43,972 nucleotides of DNA from Zoogloeaceae bacterium. GTDB taxonomy: Bacteria > Pseudomonadota > Gammaproteobacteria > Burkholderiales > Rhodocyclaceae. Position numbers and translations under genes: made by a program. Positions within the stretch are counted from its first letter, which is position 1. Each line of letters begins with the position of its first letter. The stretch spans positions 1-43,972 of the forward strand of contig JAITSU010000007.1 of NCBI GenBank assembly GCA_031287525.1. The letters run 5' to 3'. Shown piece by piece: positions 18,130-27,446 of this stretch. Under the pieces are notes generated by a model. That model did not search any database. It was not told the DNA's origin and worked only from the letters and a program-made list of their open reading frames with translations.

Positions 18130-18966
18130 ATGAACACCTCCGCTACCGCGCTCGCTGCCCTGCAACCCTTGATCGACGATCTCTGGGAGCGTCGCGGCGA
18201 GGTTACGCCGCAAAGCCCCAAAACCGAAATTCAGGCGATTGAGGACATCATCGCGGCGCTGGACAAGGGCGTGTTGCGCGTGGCGGAAAAAATCGACGGG
18301 CAATGGGTCACGCATCAATGGATTAAAAAAGCCGTGCTGCTTTCTTTCCGCGCCCGCGATAACGCGCTTTTGCGGGATGGCGTGTCAAATTACTACGACA
18401 AGGTGCCGACCAAGTTTGGCGATTACGGCGTGGAAGATTTCAGGAACGGCGGTTTCCGCGTCGTGCCCCCGGCGGTTGCCCGTCGTGGCGCGTACATCGC
18501 CAAAAACGCCGTGCTGATGCCCTCTTACGTGAATATCGGCGCTTATGTCGACGAAGGCACGATGGTCGATACCTGGGTCACAGTCGGCTCCTGCGCCCAG
18601 GTCGGCAAGAATGTGCACCTTTCCGGCGGCGTCGGTCTGGGCGGTGTACTCGAACCCTTGCAGGCGAATCCGACCATCATCGAAGACAACTGTTTCATCG
18701 GCGCGCGCTCCGAAATCGTCGAAGGCGTGATTGTGGAAGAAAATTCCGTCATCTCGATGGGCGTGTACATCAGCCAGTCCACCAAAATCTACGACCGCGC
18801 CACCGGCGAAATCAGCTACGGGCGCATTCCTGCCGGTTCGGTGGTGGTTTCCGGCAACCTGCCCGCCAGAGATGGCAGCCATAGTTTGTATTGCGCGGTC
18901 ATCGTCAAAAAGGTCGACGCGCAGACCCGCGCCAAGACCAGCATCAATGATTTGTTGCGCGATTGA
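18130..18966 (+). CDS. dapD: Tetrahydrodipicolinate N-succinyltransferase
   Basis: DapD succinylates tetrahydrodipicolinate in the lysine/diaminopimelate pathway, supplying peptidoglycan cross-link residues. The 278-residue protein shows the left-handed beta-helix hexapeptide pattern from about 100 to 230 ([20 protein letters not shown], then [20 protein letters not shown]). It also has the conserved [20 protein letters not shown] block. Start [11 protein letters not shown] fits the family; an earlier in-frame GTG would add about 85 foreign residues. dapE lies two genes downstream. Confidence 0.96.
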   Translation: MNTSATALAALQPLIDDLWERRGEVTPQSPKTEIQAIEDIIAALDKGVLRVAEKIDGQWVTHQWIKKAVLLSFRARDNALLRDGVSNYYDKVPTKFGDYGVEDFRNGGFRVVPPAVARRGAYIAKNAVLMPSYVNIGAYVDEGTMVDTWVTVGSCAQVGKNVHLSGGVGLGGVLEPLQANPTIIEDNCFIGARSEIVEGVIVEENSVISMGVYISQSTKIYDRATGEISYGRIPAGSVVVSGNLPARDGSHSLYCAVIVKKVDAQTRAKTSINDLLRD

Positions 18967-19018
18967 TTTCTTTCGGGTTCAATGCTGAATGAATCTACCA
19001 GTGGAGACTTTCTGAATC

Positions 19019-20227
19019 ATGATTCTGGATAAACTTTTTCAACTGATGTCCGAAAAACAGGCGTCTGACCTGTTTATTTCAGCCGGCACGCCCATCCACA
19101 TCAAGATTCAGGGCAATTCCATGCCGGTCAACCAACAGGTCATGACGCCGGACATGATTGAAAAAATCGCTCTGGAATTGATGACCGAAGAACAGGCGCA
19201 GATTTTTGAAGCCGAGAAGGAAATGAATCTTTCCTTCGGCGTGCCGCAAGTCGGCAATTTTCGGGTCAACCTGTTCCGTCAACGCAGCACCATCAGCATC
19301 GTGGTGCGCTTCATTCTCGGCAACATCCCGGAATTAAGCTCGCTGGGAATGCCCACCATACTCGCCGACCTGATTATGGAAAAGCGCGGGCTGATTCTGG
19401 TCGTGGGCGCGACTGGTTCGGGCAAATCCACTACGCTGGCGGCAATGCTTGACCATCGCAACAGCGAGCGCAGCGGTCACATCCTGACCGTGGAAGACCC
19501 GATTGAATTCCTGTTCCGGCACAAAAAGTCCATCGTCAATCAGCGCGAACTCGGCATCGACACCCAGAACTGGGCGTCCGCCCTGAAAAACGCCATGCGG
19601 CAAGCGCCCGACTGTATCCTGATTGGCGAAATCCGCGACAAGGACACCATGCAGGCGGCGCTTTCCTACGCGCAAGCCGGGCATCTCTGCCTCGCCACCC
19701 TGCACGCCAACAACAGCTATCACGCCTTGAACCGCATCATCAATTTCTTCCCGCTGGAAAATCGCCCCGCCCTGTTCCTTGATTTGTCGACCTGTCTGCG
19801 CGCCATCATTTCCCAACGTCTGGTCAAGCGCCCTGACGGTATCCGCATCCCCGCCGCCGAAGTGCTGCTCAACACCCGCTACGTCAGCGAACTGATTGAG
19901 CGCGGCGAAGTCAATTCCATCAAGGAAGCGATGGAACAAAGCATGGCGCCGGGTTCGCTGACCTTCGAGCAGGATTTGTTCCGCCTGTTCCAGGATGGCA
20001 CCATCACGCTGGACGAGGCGCTCGCCAACTCCGACTCGCCCACCAATCTCGCCTGGCTCATCAACAACTCCTCCATCGACACCGGCGGCACGGGCAAAGA
20101 GAAAAAGCGCGTCGACAAGTCGCTGGAATTTGAACAAAACGACGATAGCGGCACCTCATTCAAGGAATTCACCCTCTCGCTGGAAACACCGGGAGAGGTC
20201 TCCGCAAATACGCCAACAGCAAATTAA
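19019..20227 (+). CDS. pilU: PilT/PilU-type pilus retraction ATPase, likely PilU
   Basis: PilU is a hexameric cytosolic ATPase that assists PilT in retracting type IV pili. The 402-residue protein has Walker A GATGSGKST (about 130-138) and the Asp box HILTVEDPIEF. It also has Walker B DCILIGEIRDKDTM and the His box AGHLCLATLHANNSYHALNR. The length and C-terminal tail (about 45 residues rich in Ser, Thr and Asp) fit PilU rather than the shorter PilT. It sits inside the dapD-dapE cluster, with only 12 bases to dapE. No other pilus gene is in the window. Confidence 0.85.
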   Translation: MILDKLFQLMSEKQASDLFISAGTPIHIKIQGNSMPVNQQVMTPDMIEKIALELMTEEQAQIFEAEKEMNLSFGVPQVGNFRVNLFRQRSTISIVVRFILGNIPELSSLGMPTILADLIMEKRGLILVVGATGSGKSTTLAAMLDHRNSERSGHILTVEDPIEFLFRHKKSIVNQRELGIDTQNWASALKNAMRQAPDCILIGEIRDKDTMQAALSYAQAGHLCLATLHANNSYHALNRIINFFPLENRPALFLDLSTCLRAIISQRLVKRPDGIRIPAAEVLLNTRYVSELIERGEVNSIKEAMEQSMAPGSLTFEQDLFRLFQDGTITLDEALANSDSPTNLAWLINNSSIDTGGTGKEKKRVDKSLEFEQNDDSGTSFKEFTLSLETPGEVSANTPTAN

Positions 20228-20239
20228 GCGCGTTCAAAG

Positions 20240-21370
20240 ATGGCATCCACGTTGAGTCTGGCGCAGGCGTTAATCGCCTGCGCTTCCGTCACGCCCGCCG
20301 ACGGCGGCGCGCTCGCCCTGATTCAGGCCCGTCTCGCGCCCCTGGGCTTCAACTTTGAACGCATCGACCGGGGCGACACCAAAAATCTCTGGGCGCGGCG
20401 CGGCGCGGGCAGCCCGCTATTTTGCTTCGCCGGTCATGTCGATGTCGTTCCTCCCGGTCAACTGGATGCCTGGACGACCCCGCCCTTTGTACCCACCGTG
20501 CGCGATGGCTTTCTGTACGGACGCGGCGCAGCCGACATGAAATCTTCCCTCGCCGCCATGATGGTGGCGGTGGAAAACTTCCTCGCCGCACATCCCGATT
20601 TCCCCGGCTCACTCGCCTTTTTGCTCACGTCCGACGAAGAAGGCGACGCGCTCGACGGCACGACCGCCGTGGTGGAAACCTTGCGAGCGCGCGGCGAACA
20701 TCTGGATTATTGCATCGTCGGCGAACCTACCGCCGTCCATCGCGTGGGCGACACCGTGAAAAACGGGCGGCGCGGCTCGCTGTCGGGCAAACTCACGGTC
20801 AAGGGCGCGCAATGCCACATCGCCTACCCCGAAAAAGGGCTGAATCCCATCCATGCCCTCGCCCCGGCGCTGGCGGAACTCGCCGCCACAAGCTGGGATA
20901 GAGGCAACGAATACTTTCAGCCGACCACCTGGCAGGTGTCCAACATTCACGCCGGAACCGGCGCGAACAACGTCATCCCCGGCATGGTCGAAGTCCTGTT
21001 CAACTTCCGCTTTGCCAGCGCCAGCACGCCTGAAAGCCTGCAACAACGCTTCACCGCCATTCTGGAGCAACACGGCGTGAATTACGACATTGCCTGGACA
21101 TTGGGCGCGCGCCCCTTCCTCACGCCCGCAGGCGAACTCGCCGCCGCCGTCACCCGCGCCATTCGGGACGAAACCGGCATCGAAACCGAACTCTCCACCA
21201 CCGGCGGCACTTCCGACGGACGCTTCCTCGCCGCCATCTGCCCGCAACTGCTGGAAGTCGGCCCCGTCAACGCCAGCAGCCACAAAATCGACGAATGCAT
21301 CGCCGTAGACGCCCTGCCGCAACTCACCGCCATTTACCGGCGCGTTTTGGAGCATGTTTTTCATGTTTGA
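20240..21370 (+). CDS. dapE: Succinyl-diaminopimelate desuccinylase
   Basis: DapE hydrolyses N-succinyl-LL-diaminopimelate to LL-DAP and succinate with a two-zinc centre. The 376-residue M20-family protein has metal ligands in [22 protein letters not shown] and LTSDEEGDA. It has the dimerisation domain in the middle (about 180-290) and the C-terminal SSHKIDECI His. Twelve bases separate it from pilU, and it overlaps prmB by 17 bases, so coupling of the run is likely. Confidence 0.95.
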   Translation: MASTLSLAQALIACASVTPADGGALALIQARLAPLGFNFERIDRGDTKNLWARRGAGSPLFCFAGHVDVVPPGQLDAWTTPPFVPTVRDGFLYGRGAADMKSSLAAMMVAVENFLAAHPDFPGSLAFLLTSDEEGDALDGTTAVVETLRARGEHLDYCIVGEPTAVHRVGDTVKNGRRGSLSGKLTVKGAQCHIAYPEKGLNPIHALAPALAELAATSWDRGNEYFQPTTWQVSNIHAGTGANNVIPGMVEVLFNFRFASASTPESLQQRFTAILEQHGVNYDIAWTLGARPFLTPAGELAAAVTRAIRDETGIETELSTTGGTSDGRFLAAICPQLLEVGPVNASSHKIDECIAVDALPQLTAIYRRVLEHVFHV

Positions 21371-22262
21371 CGCTGGCAAAACCGAACTCCTCACCCTGCG
21401 TGACTGTCTGCGCTTCGCCGTCAGCCGCTTCACCGAAGCCAATCTGCATTTCGGACACGGCAGCGACAACGCCTGGGATGAAGCCGTCTATCTCTCCCTC
21501 GCCACCCTGCGCCTGCCGCTTGACCGCCTGGAACCCTTTCTGGACGCCCGCCTGCTCTCCGCCGAGCGCGCCGAATTGCTGAACATCTACCGCCGCCGCA
21601 TCGAAGAACGCCTGCCCGCCGCCTATCTCACCCATGAAGCGTGGTTGCGGGGGCATCGCTTCTACATCGACGAACGGGTGATTGTGCCGCGTTCCTTTCT
21701 CGCCGAACTGATTGCCGAACAGTTTTCCCCCTGGCTCACCGACCCCGACGCGGTGAGCCACGTGCTCGACCTGTGCACCGGCTCCGGCTGCCTCGCCATT
21801 CTCGCCGCCCTGTATTTCCCCAATGCCCGCGTCGATGCCGTCGACATTTCGCCGGACGCCCTCGCTGTCGCGCGCCGCAACGTCGCGGATTACAACCTCG
21901 AAACCCGCGTGCACCTGACCGAATCCGACGCTTTCGCCGCCCTGGACAACCGCCGCTACGACCTGATTCTCTCCAATCCCCCCTACGTCGACGCCCAATC
22001 CGTCGCCGCCCTGCCCCCCGAATACCAAAAAGAACCTGCCCTCGCCCTGGGTTCAGGCGCGGACGGTCTGGACTTCACCCGCCGCCTGCTCGCCGACGCC
22101 AGAGCGCGCCTCAATCCCGATGGAATTCTGGTCGTCGAAATCGGTCACAACCGCGCCGCCCTCGAAGCCGCCTACCCACAACTCCCCTTCGTCTGGCTGG
22201 ATACCGAAGCGGGCGGCGATTACGTTTTTCTGCTGCGGCGGGAAGATTTGCAGGTGGGGTAA
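21354..22262 (+). CDS. prmB: Ribosomal protein L3 N5-glutamine methyltransferase
   Basis: PrmB methylates a glutamine of ribosomal protein L3 using S-adenosylmethionine. The 302-residue protein has the SAM-binding motif [16 protein letters not shown], the ribose-binding acidic strand [11 protein letters not shown], and the catalytic [10 protein letters not shown]. The upstream [20 protein letters not shown] segment separates PrmB from PrmC. The start overlaps dapE; Met4 is an alternative start. Its stop codon is the last clearly host-type feature before the prophage remnant. Confidence 0.93.
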   Translation: MFFMFDAGKTELLTLRDCLRFAVSRFTEANLHFGHGSDNAWDEAVYLSLATLRLPLDRLEPFLDARLLSAERAELLNIYRRRIEERLPAAYLTHEAWLRGHRFYIDERVIVPRSFLAELIAEQFSPWLTDPDAVSHVLDLCTGSGCLAILAALYFPNARVDAVDISPDALAVARRNVADYNLETRVHLTESDAFAALDNRRYDLILSNPPYVDAQSVAALPPEYQKEPALALGSGADGLDFTRRLLADARARLNPDGILVVEIGHNRAALEAAYPQLPFVWLDTEAGGDYVFLLRREDLQVG

Positions 22263-23416
22263 GCCGAAGGCGCAACCCGATCCCGCCCACGCTCTCCTTC
22301 ATCGACGCTCTGCCCGACGGCAAAAAGAGCGCGTATGGCGTCGCCATCAGCAACCGTTGGGAGCGATTGACCGCCAGCGACACGAATTATGCGAATTATA
22401 GAGGTGTCGGCGACCTCTCCACCTTCATCTGCCTCTTTGAACTGGAACTCACCGGCATCCCCGGCAACGGCGGCACCGCCGCCATCGTCCGCCCCAAAAG
22501 CCCGGCGGAACTGTTGGTTTATGAAATTCAGACAACGCCAGTTGATATGTGGCCGACAATGGTTTTAAGAGTGTCCCCCAGGGTAGAAGCAGTATCCTGG
22601 TCAGAATCTCAGGATGGCGCCACCTGCTCGGTGGAGTCGGTGCCCGACTCAAAAAGGGGCCATCTGTCTCTTAGCAGCCGCATCAAATCCTCAGTAATGG
22701 CAGGATACGTTGATGACGTTTTGAAAGTGGTTGACTTTTGCACCCTGGAATCGTGGGAAATCTCCGCAGAGATAAGCATTCTACCGAGGGGCACAACCGG
22801 CAGCGTGTCGGGCGTGTCGGGAGAGGGTTCCGCCTCCTTCGACTTCGCCGTTCCCGTTGTGGCCTCATTTGATATGACGTGCCATAGAACGACTTTTATC
22901 GGCGATGAGAAGGTGTTGTCCTACGACACGATCGACAGCGGCGAGGATATGTTGGAAATACCATCCGTGCTGACGACTAGCTGGAATGACTCCTTGTGGA
23001 CGGGTGTCTTTTCTTATGTTGTGGCCATGTCAAACACGGACGTTTCTAAATGGTTGAATCCCCGTGTGACAGGAAGCGTGTTTGGGGAATCGTTCACCGG
23101 AACATCGGATGTTATCTGGTGTGTGGCGAATAGGTTGCAGGCGGATATGTTGATAGGTCACCTCTCGCTCAATTCGCACTCGTGGAACAGCACCGGGTAC
23201 ATTGTTCGTGTTATTGACCACACGTCTTTCCCGCTGTTTATGTATTGCGGTTCGGTAACGCCGGGGGTGATCAAGCTGGCGTGGGCGCGGAGGGGCGAGT
23301 TCGGGGACGTGATAGTAGACAATGTCGTAAGAACCATCGGTCAGGCGACTTCTGACGGCACTCCCCCCCACACTCTCCCCACCCTCCAGCGAAACATCTC
23401 CTGGTGCCCCCCGTGA
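22263..23416 (+). pseudogene. 5'-truncated gene of unknown function, phage-associated
   Basis: A reading frame stays open for about 385 codons after the prmB stop, with strong third-position GC in its first part, so it is real coding sequence. No ATG occurs before 22547 and no ribosome site is seen. The coding signal runs straight back to the prmB stop, which indicates a lost 5' end. The sequence is beta-rich with many Ser, Thr and Val (for instance GTTGSVSGVSGEGSASFDFA), with no signal or membrane segment and no recognised domain. The later part has lower GC. Position suggests a phage or cargo protein. It stands where a Mu-like phage would carry terminase genes, which it does not resemble. 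Confidence 0.5.
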
Positions 23417-23476
23417 CCAGTTGCTTGTCACAGACAGACCCTCCTCCTGGGTATAACGCCCCCGCTCCGCAATTCC

Positions 23477-23544
23477 ATTGCGCCACACGCAACCCGCCAC
23501 CTGTGCCAAATATCTCTAATTCCCGCGCAAAATATCGCGCCGCT
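23477..23544. repeat. Flanking element, left copy
   Basis: It starts with ATTGCGCCACACGCAA (an inverted repeat with five-base centre, one mismatch) and ends with AAATATCGCGCCGCT. Both parts recur in the same order and orientation at 28142-28247, on the other side of the portal-to-gpG genes. It occupies part of the 211-bp gene-free gap before the portal gene. Confidence 0.65.
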
Positions 23545-23565
23545 TTACATCAACGCATCCACGGC

Positions 23566-23587
23566 GGGCGAACGCAGTTCGCCCCTA
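23566..23587. repeat. Dispersed palindrome, copy 2
   Basis: GGGCGAACGCAGTTCGCCCC plus TAC, identical to the unit at 11610-11632 next to the IS1182 remnant. It lies 40 bases before the portal start and could fold in the leader RNA. Confidence 0.7.
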
Positions 23588-23627
23588 CATCTGTCACCTG
23601 ATCCCCGATTTAACCCAAGGATAAACC

Positions 23628-25391
23628 ATGCTCCTCGACCATAACGGTCATCCCATCCAGCCGAAAACCCTGAAGGCGGAAATCGCCGCGCCGCAGCCTT
23701 CGGGCGCGCGCACCATCGCCAGCGGCATGAGCGGCGCGAATCTCGACCCCGCCAAACTCTCGCGCATTCTGCAATCGGCGGAAACGGACGATGCCCGCGC
23801 CTATCTTGAACTCGCGGAAATCATGGAGGAGAAATATCTCCATTACGCCGCCCAGCTTGCCACCCGAAAACGCGCCGTCTCCGGCATCACCGCCGAAATC
23901 ATCCCCGCGTCGGATGAAGAGAAGGATCACGACATCGCCGAATTCATCGCCAGAAGCCTGCCCGTGATTCAAGCCGCGCTCTACGACATGCTGGACGCCA
24001 TCGGCAAGGGATTTTCCGTCACCGAAATTATCTGGGATACGAGTGGCAGCGAATGGAAACCCGGAGCGCTCGCCCTGCGTGACCCGCGCTGGTTCATGTT
24101 CGACAAGGTGGATGGTCGCACCCTGAAGCTCAGGAGCGACCAGAATCCTGAGGGCGAAGCCTTGACCCCCGGCAAATTCATCCTCCACACCGCTGCCGCC
24201 AAGAGCGGCTTGCCGATTCGCGGCGGCATGGCGCGGGCGGCGTGTTGGGCGTGGCTCTTCCAGAATTTTTCGCTGAAGGACTGGGTGAGTTTTATTGAAA
24301 TGTACGGCAAACCCCTGCGCCTTGGGCGTTACGAAGCGGGCGCGGCGACGCCCGCCGACCTCTCCATTCTCTTTGAGGCGGTGCAGGGTTTGGGGACAGA
24401 CGCGGCGGCGATGTTGCCCAAATCCATGGAAATCGAATTTCCCGAAGTCGGCAACGCCAGGGGAGAAAACGGGCTGTGGCTCGCCCTCATGGAATATCTC
24501 GACCGGCAGGTGAGCAAACTGGTGCTGGGGCAGACCCTGACCGCCGACACGGGCGAAGGCGGCGGCGGCAGCTACGCGCTGGGCAATGTGCACAACGAAG
24601 TGCGTCTGGACATCCTCTTTGATGACGCGCAAAACCTCGCCGCGACCGTGAACCGCGACTTGATCCGCCTGTTTGTGGATTTGAATTTCGCGGGCGTGAC
24701 CGAATATCCGCAATTCAGGTTGCGGGTTGAAGAGCCGGAAGACCAGGTGGCGTTAATCGGCATCGTCGAAAAAGCCGTGGCGATGGGGCAACCCATCGGT
24801 CAAAAATGGTTCTCCGACAAATTCGGCATCCCGCTGCCGGAGGCGGGTGAGGATTTGTTGGGGCAGCAAGCCGCGCTTCCTGAAGGGAGCGATGGCGAAC
24901 GCAAGACCGCTTCAAATGCCGAAACAAAGTTCGATGCCTCGCTGATCAACGCGTATTCGATGGGGATCGACCGTTTTGTCCGGCTCGGTATGGCAGTCCC
25001 GGAGCAATTTGTCCGTGACGTGTTTTCGATTCCGGTGCCCGCGCAAGGTGAAAAACTGCTGGAACCCACGGCGGAAGCTATGCCGGAAGCCGAAACCACC
25101 GCGCATCGGGCGGCGCAAAAACTGTCACCTGCCCCCCGTCACCTGATCCCTGAATCCGATGCCGCCGAACTCGCCACCCCGCAACTTTCCCGCGAGGCAC
25201 AGCCGCATATTGATAGGTGGCTTGCCCGGATTGAAGCCATGCTGGAAGCGGCAGGGAGTCTCGAAGAATTCAAGGCGATGCTGCTGGCGGCCTACCCGAC
25301 GCTGGAGGGCGCCGAACTGACCGAGACCCTCGCCGCCGCCCTGACCGCCCTCGACCTGCGTGGTCGGGCGGAAGTGGCAGGAGGCGCGTAA
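23628..25391 (+). CDS. Mu gp29-like portal protein (DUF935)
   Basis: DUF935 proteins form the portal ring through which Mu-like phage DNA enters the head. The 587-residue protein has the family's style. The N-terminus carries LLDHNGHPI and DPAKLSRILQSAETDDARAY, and the segment LELAEIMEEKYLHYAAQLAT RKRA follows. A central FSVTEIIWDTSGSEWKPGAL and SFIEMYGKPLRLGRYEAGA block comes next, then VLGQTLTADTGEGGGGSYAL. An AAGGATA site lies before the ATG. The C-terminal 120 residues are helical and charged. It overlaps the following small gene by one base (TAATG). The gene looks intact even though the rest of the phage is gone. Confidence 0.88.
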   Translation: MLLDHNGHPIQPKTLKAEIAAPQPSGARTIASGMSGANLDPAKLSRILQSAETDDARAYLELAEIMEEKYLHYAAQLATRKRAVSGITAEIIPASDEEKDHDIAEFIARSLPVIQAALYDMLDAIGKGFSVTEIIWDTSGSEWKPGALALRDPRWFMFDKVDGRTLKLRSDQNPEGEALTPGKFILHTAAAKSGLPIRGGMARAACWAWLFQNFSLKDWVSFIEMYGKPLRLGRYEAGAATPADLSILFEAVQGLGTDAAAMLPKSMEIEFPEVGNARGENGLWLALMEYLDRQVSKLVLGQTLTADTGEGGGGSYALGNVHNEVRLDILFDDAQNLAATVNRDLIRLFVDLNFAGVTEYPQFRLRVEEPEDQVALIGIVEKAVAMGQPIGQKWFSDKFGIPLPEAGEDLLGQQAALPEGSDGERKTASNAETKFDASLINAYSMGIDRFVRLGMAVPEQFVRDVFSIPVPAQGEKLLEPTAEAMPEAETTAHRAAQKLSPAPRHLIPESDAAELATPQLSREAQPHIDRWLARIEAMLEAAGSLEEFKAMLLAAYPTLEGAELTETLAAALTALDLRGRAEVAGGA

Positions 25392-25588
25392 TGGACATCG
25401 CCGACCAGACGCAGGAACGCATCGAACGCCTGACGGAAGCCGAGCAACGCTTCGGCGCGGCAAAACCAGAATCCCCGCAGCCCACTGGCTATTGCTTGAA
25501 CTGCGGCGAGCCTCTGGCAGACATGCGCCGCTGGTGTTCGGCGGACTGCCGCGACGATTGGGAGTGGTTCAATGCCCACTGCCTCTAA
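25391..25588 (+). CDS. Small zinc-ribbon protein of the prophage
   Basis: A 65-residue protein with the four-cysteine pattern CLNCG and WCSADC in its C-terminal half, followed by RDDWEWFNAHC. The first half is a charged helix. It resembles DksA/TraR-type or DUF2116-type zinc knuckles often found between structural genes of Mu-like phages; the exact family is not certain. The start codon shares a base with the portal stop, a typical coupled phage arrangement. Confidence 0.7.
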   Translation: MDIADQTQERIERLTEAEQRFGAAKPESPQPTGYCLNCGEPLADMRRWCSADCRDDWEWFNAHCL

Positions 25589-25616
25589 ACCTGTTTTTAA
25601 CCTGAAGGAGCCTATC

Positions 25617-25847
25617 GTGTCTCAGCAAATCTCTTATGTCACTCCAATGCTTCCCGTCGACGAACTGGAACGTCTTGCCCTGTCGCTTCTGGGTAACTTT
25701 TCTGGTCAGCCGGTATGCGTCATCCGGGAAATCCTGCGCCGTGCCGAGTTCTGGCTGGATGCCACCTCTACACTGAACGGCGGCCCGTCTAGCGAACTTC
25801 AGAAAGCTTTCGCAGCACTTCGCGTCGCTTCTCCTGAATCTCTTTGA
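25617..25847 (+). CDS. Small hypothetical phage protein
   Basis: A 76-residue product starting at GTG (MSQQISYVTPML) is proposed because AAGGAG lies 8 bases upstream. An ATG at 25572, overlapping the zinc-ribbon gene, is the alternative. It is a neutral helical protein with no recognised domain (VDELERLALSLLGNF, then VIREILRRAEFWLD). Its 3' end overlaps a gene on the other strand by 59 bases. Confidence 0.5.
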   Translation: MSQQISYVTPMLPVDELERLALSLLGNFSGQPVCVIREILRRAEFWLDATSTLNGGPSSELQKAFAALRVASPESL

Positions 25848-25956
25848 TGGCGTCGGGAATGAAATCGGATTTCCATGTTTTGCTGTTCGCTTCCATTGTT
25901 TTGGCAAGCGTCAGCACTTGGGCGACCAGCAGTGTTTCCAGCAATTCCTTTTCCAT
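25789..25956 (-). CDS. Small 55-residue antisense protein
   Basis: The minus strand encodes a clean 55-residue protein: MEKELLETLLVAQVLTLAKT, then MEANSKTWKSDFIPDAIKEI, then a charged helical end (QEKRREVLRKLSEVR). It has balanced charge, an amphipathic helix pattern and no odd residues, which favours real coding. No strong ribosome site is seen. It is convergent with the gene at 25617-25847 and reads against the structural genes. The function is unknown; small regulators and anti-repressors of phages have this look. Confidence 0.45.
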   Translation of the reverse strand: MEKELLETLLVAQVLTLAKTMEANSKTWKSDFIPDAIKEIQEKRREVLRKLSEVR

Positions 25957-26017
25957 AAAGTTGATCTCATGAGATTAATAGACAGCAGCATTTTAACAAG
26001 AAGGCAAGCGGAGAATC

Positions 26018-27211
26018 ATGCCCACTGCCAATAACCCCGCCAAAATCATCCCCGGCAGCTTCAACCTGCCCTTTGCCGAGCAGATTGAATTCTTCCGGCA
26101 AAAGGTCAACCTGCCCACGGCGAAATGGGACGACATCCGCCATGCCGACCACGACCGTTCCTTCGTCGTCGCGGGCGCGATGAAAGCCGACATTCTGGCT
26201 GACTTGCTGACAGCGGTCGACAAGTCCATCGCAAAAGGCACGGGGCTGGAAGCATTCCGCAAAGATTTCTGGAAGACCGTGAATGAAAAAGGCTGGCACG
26301 GCTGGACGGGCGAAGGCACAAAATCGGGTGAAGCATGGCGCACCAAAGTCATCTGGGAAACCAACCTGCGAACCTCCTACATGGCAGGCCGCCACGCCCA
26401 ACTCACCGACCCGGATTTGTTAAAAATCGCCCCCTACTGGCGATACATTCATAGCGAATCCGTATTGCACCCGCGCCCGGAGCATCTGGCATGGGATGGC
26501 CTGACGCTCCCGCACGACCACCCCTTCTGGCAAACCCACTTTCCCCCCAACGGCTGGGGCTGCCAGTGCCGCGTGGTCGCCGAAACCAAACCCAAAGACG
26601 GCGACAAAACCGCCCCGCCCGAAGGCTGGAACAAAATCTCCGACAAAACCGGAAACCCGCCCGGCATCGACAAGGGCTGGGCTTATGCGCCGGGGAAAAG
26701 CGTAGCGGAGGAATTGCGGGAGATTGTGAAGGAGAAGGCGGCGAAGCTGCCGGATGGTATCGCCCAATGGTTTATCGCCGACACCCTGAAAAGCCAAGCC
26801 TTTGCCGATTGGTTCGCCAATCCTGGCAAAGGTACTGCATGGCCGGTTGCGCGGATACCGGATGCGGATGCTACCGCTATGGGGGCAAAGGAAGGCGTGA
26901 GGGTTGCAGTGTTGTCAGATGAGACGCTTTTGAAGCAAAAGCGCCCGGACAAACACCCTGAAATTTCCCCTGCTGAATACGCAAAGGCACAAGAGGTAAT
27001 AGACCGCCCGACCTACAAGCTGCAAGAAGGTGCGCGCAATATTGTCTATGTGCAGGTAGAGCCAACAACAACAGAAGGCGGCTATGTGACGGTTGTCAAG
27101 GCAACCGTTTCTGGCGATGAACTTTTTATGACCAGTTTCCGGCGATTATCCAGGGGTGAAGCTGAACGCGACGCAGCCATCAAGCGGCTTTTGAATCGGG
27201 GGAAGCAATAA
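26018..27211 (+). CDS. Mu gpF-like minor head protein with C-terminal toxin-like domain
   Basis: The first ~210 residues match the Mu F/SPP1 gp7 head morphogenesis family. Seen are WETNLRTSYMAGRHAQL, RPEHLAWDGLTLPHDHPFW, and HFPPNGWGCQCRV with the cysteine pair typical of the family. Such proteins sit inside the head near the portal and may be injected. A linker follows. From about residue 285 there is a second domain: VRVAVLSDETLLKQKRPDKH, then PEISPAEYAKAQEVID, and VKATVSGDELFMTSFRRLS near the end. This has the form of the PBECR nucleases (phage-Barnase-EndoU-ColicinE5/D-RelE-like) known as tails of phage head proteins. The domain call comes from remembered pattern only. ATG lies after GGCAAGCGGAGA. 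Confidence 0.82.
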   Translation: MPTANNPAKIIPGSFNLPFAEQIEFFRQKVNLPTAKWDDIRHADHDRSFVVAGAMKADILADLLTAVDKSIAKGTGLEAFRKDFWKTVNEKGWHGWTGEGTKSGEAWRTKVIWETNLRTSYMAGRHAQLTDPDLLKIAPYWRYIHSESVLHPRPEHLAWDGLTLPHDHPFWQTHFPPNGWGCQCRVVAETKPKDGDKTAPPEGWNKISDKTGNPPGIDKGWAYAPGKSVAEELREIVKEKAAKLPDGIAQWFIADTLKSQAFADWFANPGKGTAWPVARIPDADATAMGAKEGVRVAVLSDETLLKQKRPDKHPEISPAEYAKAQEVIDRPTYKLQEGARNIVYVQVEPTTTEGGYVTVVKATVSGDELFMTSFRRLSRGEAERDAAIKRLLNRGKQ

Positions 27212-27446
27212 AAATGGGGAGGCACCTGAACCCCCCCGTGGGCACTGCGTGGTGGCTCCCGTCCCCACCACTAGGCCGGGTTAATCCGACCCGCCGAGTC
27301 ATTGGTCCCCGGCAACATTCGGCGTCAGGTACGCCTTCAGCATTCGCGGGGAGTATTTGCCGCAGCGCCTTACCCACAGTATAGGTCACGAAAATGAGCC
27401 TTGCAATGCTTGGGGAAAGGTTATGAACTGCTTGATGGTGAATTGT
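27212..27446. ncRNA. Gene-free segment with two strong hairpins
   Basis: No convincing gene is found between the gpF-like and gpG-like genes. The left part has two GC-rich hairpins: GTGGTGG...CCACCAC at 27249-27271 and CGGGT...ACCCG at 27277-27293. Before them is a C-run with its own pairing potential to GGGGAGG. Together with the tRNA-like sequence next to it, this suggests a structured RNA or a leader of the gpG gene. The strand is unknown. Confidence 0.35.

Noticed and set aside
21641..22262. Open plus-strand frame overlapping prmB and joined to the frame after it
   Set aside because: Inside prmB this frame gives an arginine-rich, low-complexity product typical of a shifted frame in GC-rich DNA. 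Only the part after 22262 has good codon structure.
25569..25907. 112-codon minus-strand frame opposite small phage genes
   Set aside because: The sequence is basic and irregular, without ribosome site, and opposes a zinc-ribbon downstream gene with a good start. A different minus-strand frame of 55 codons was preferred.
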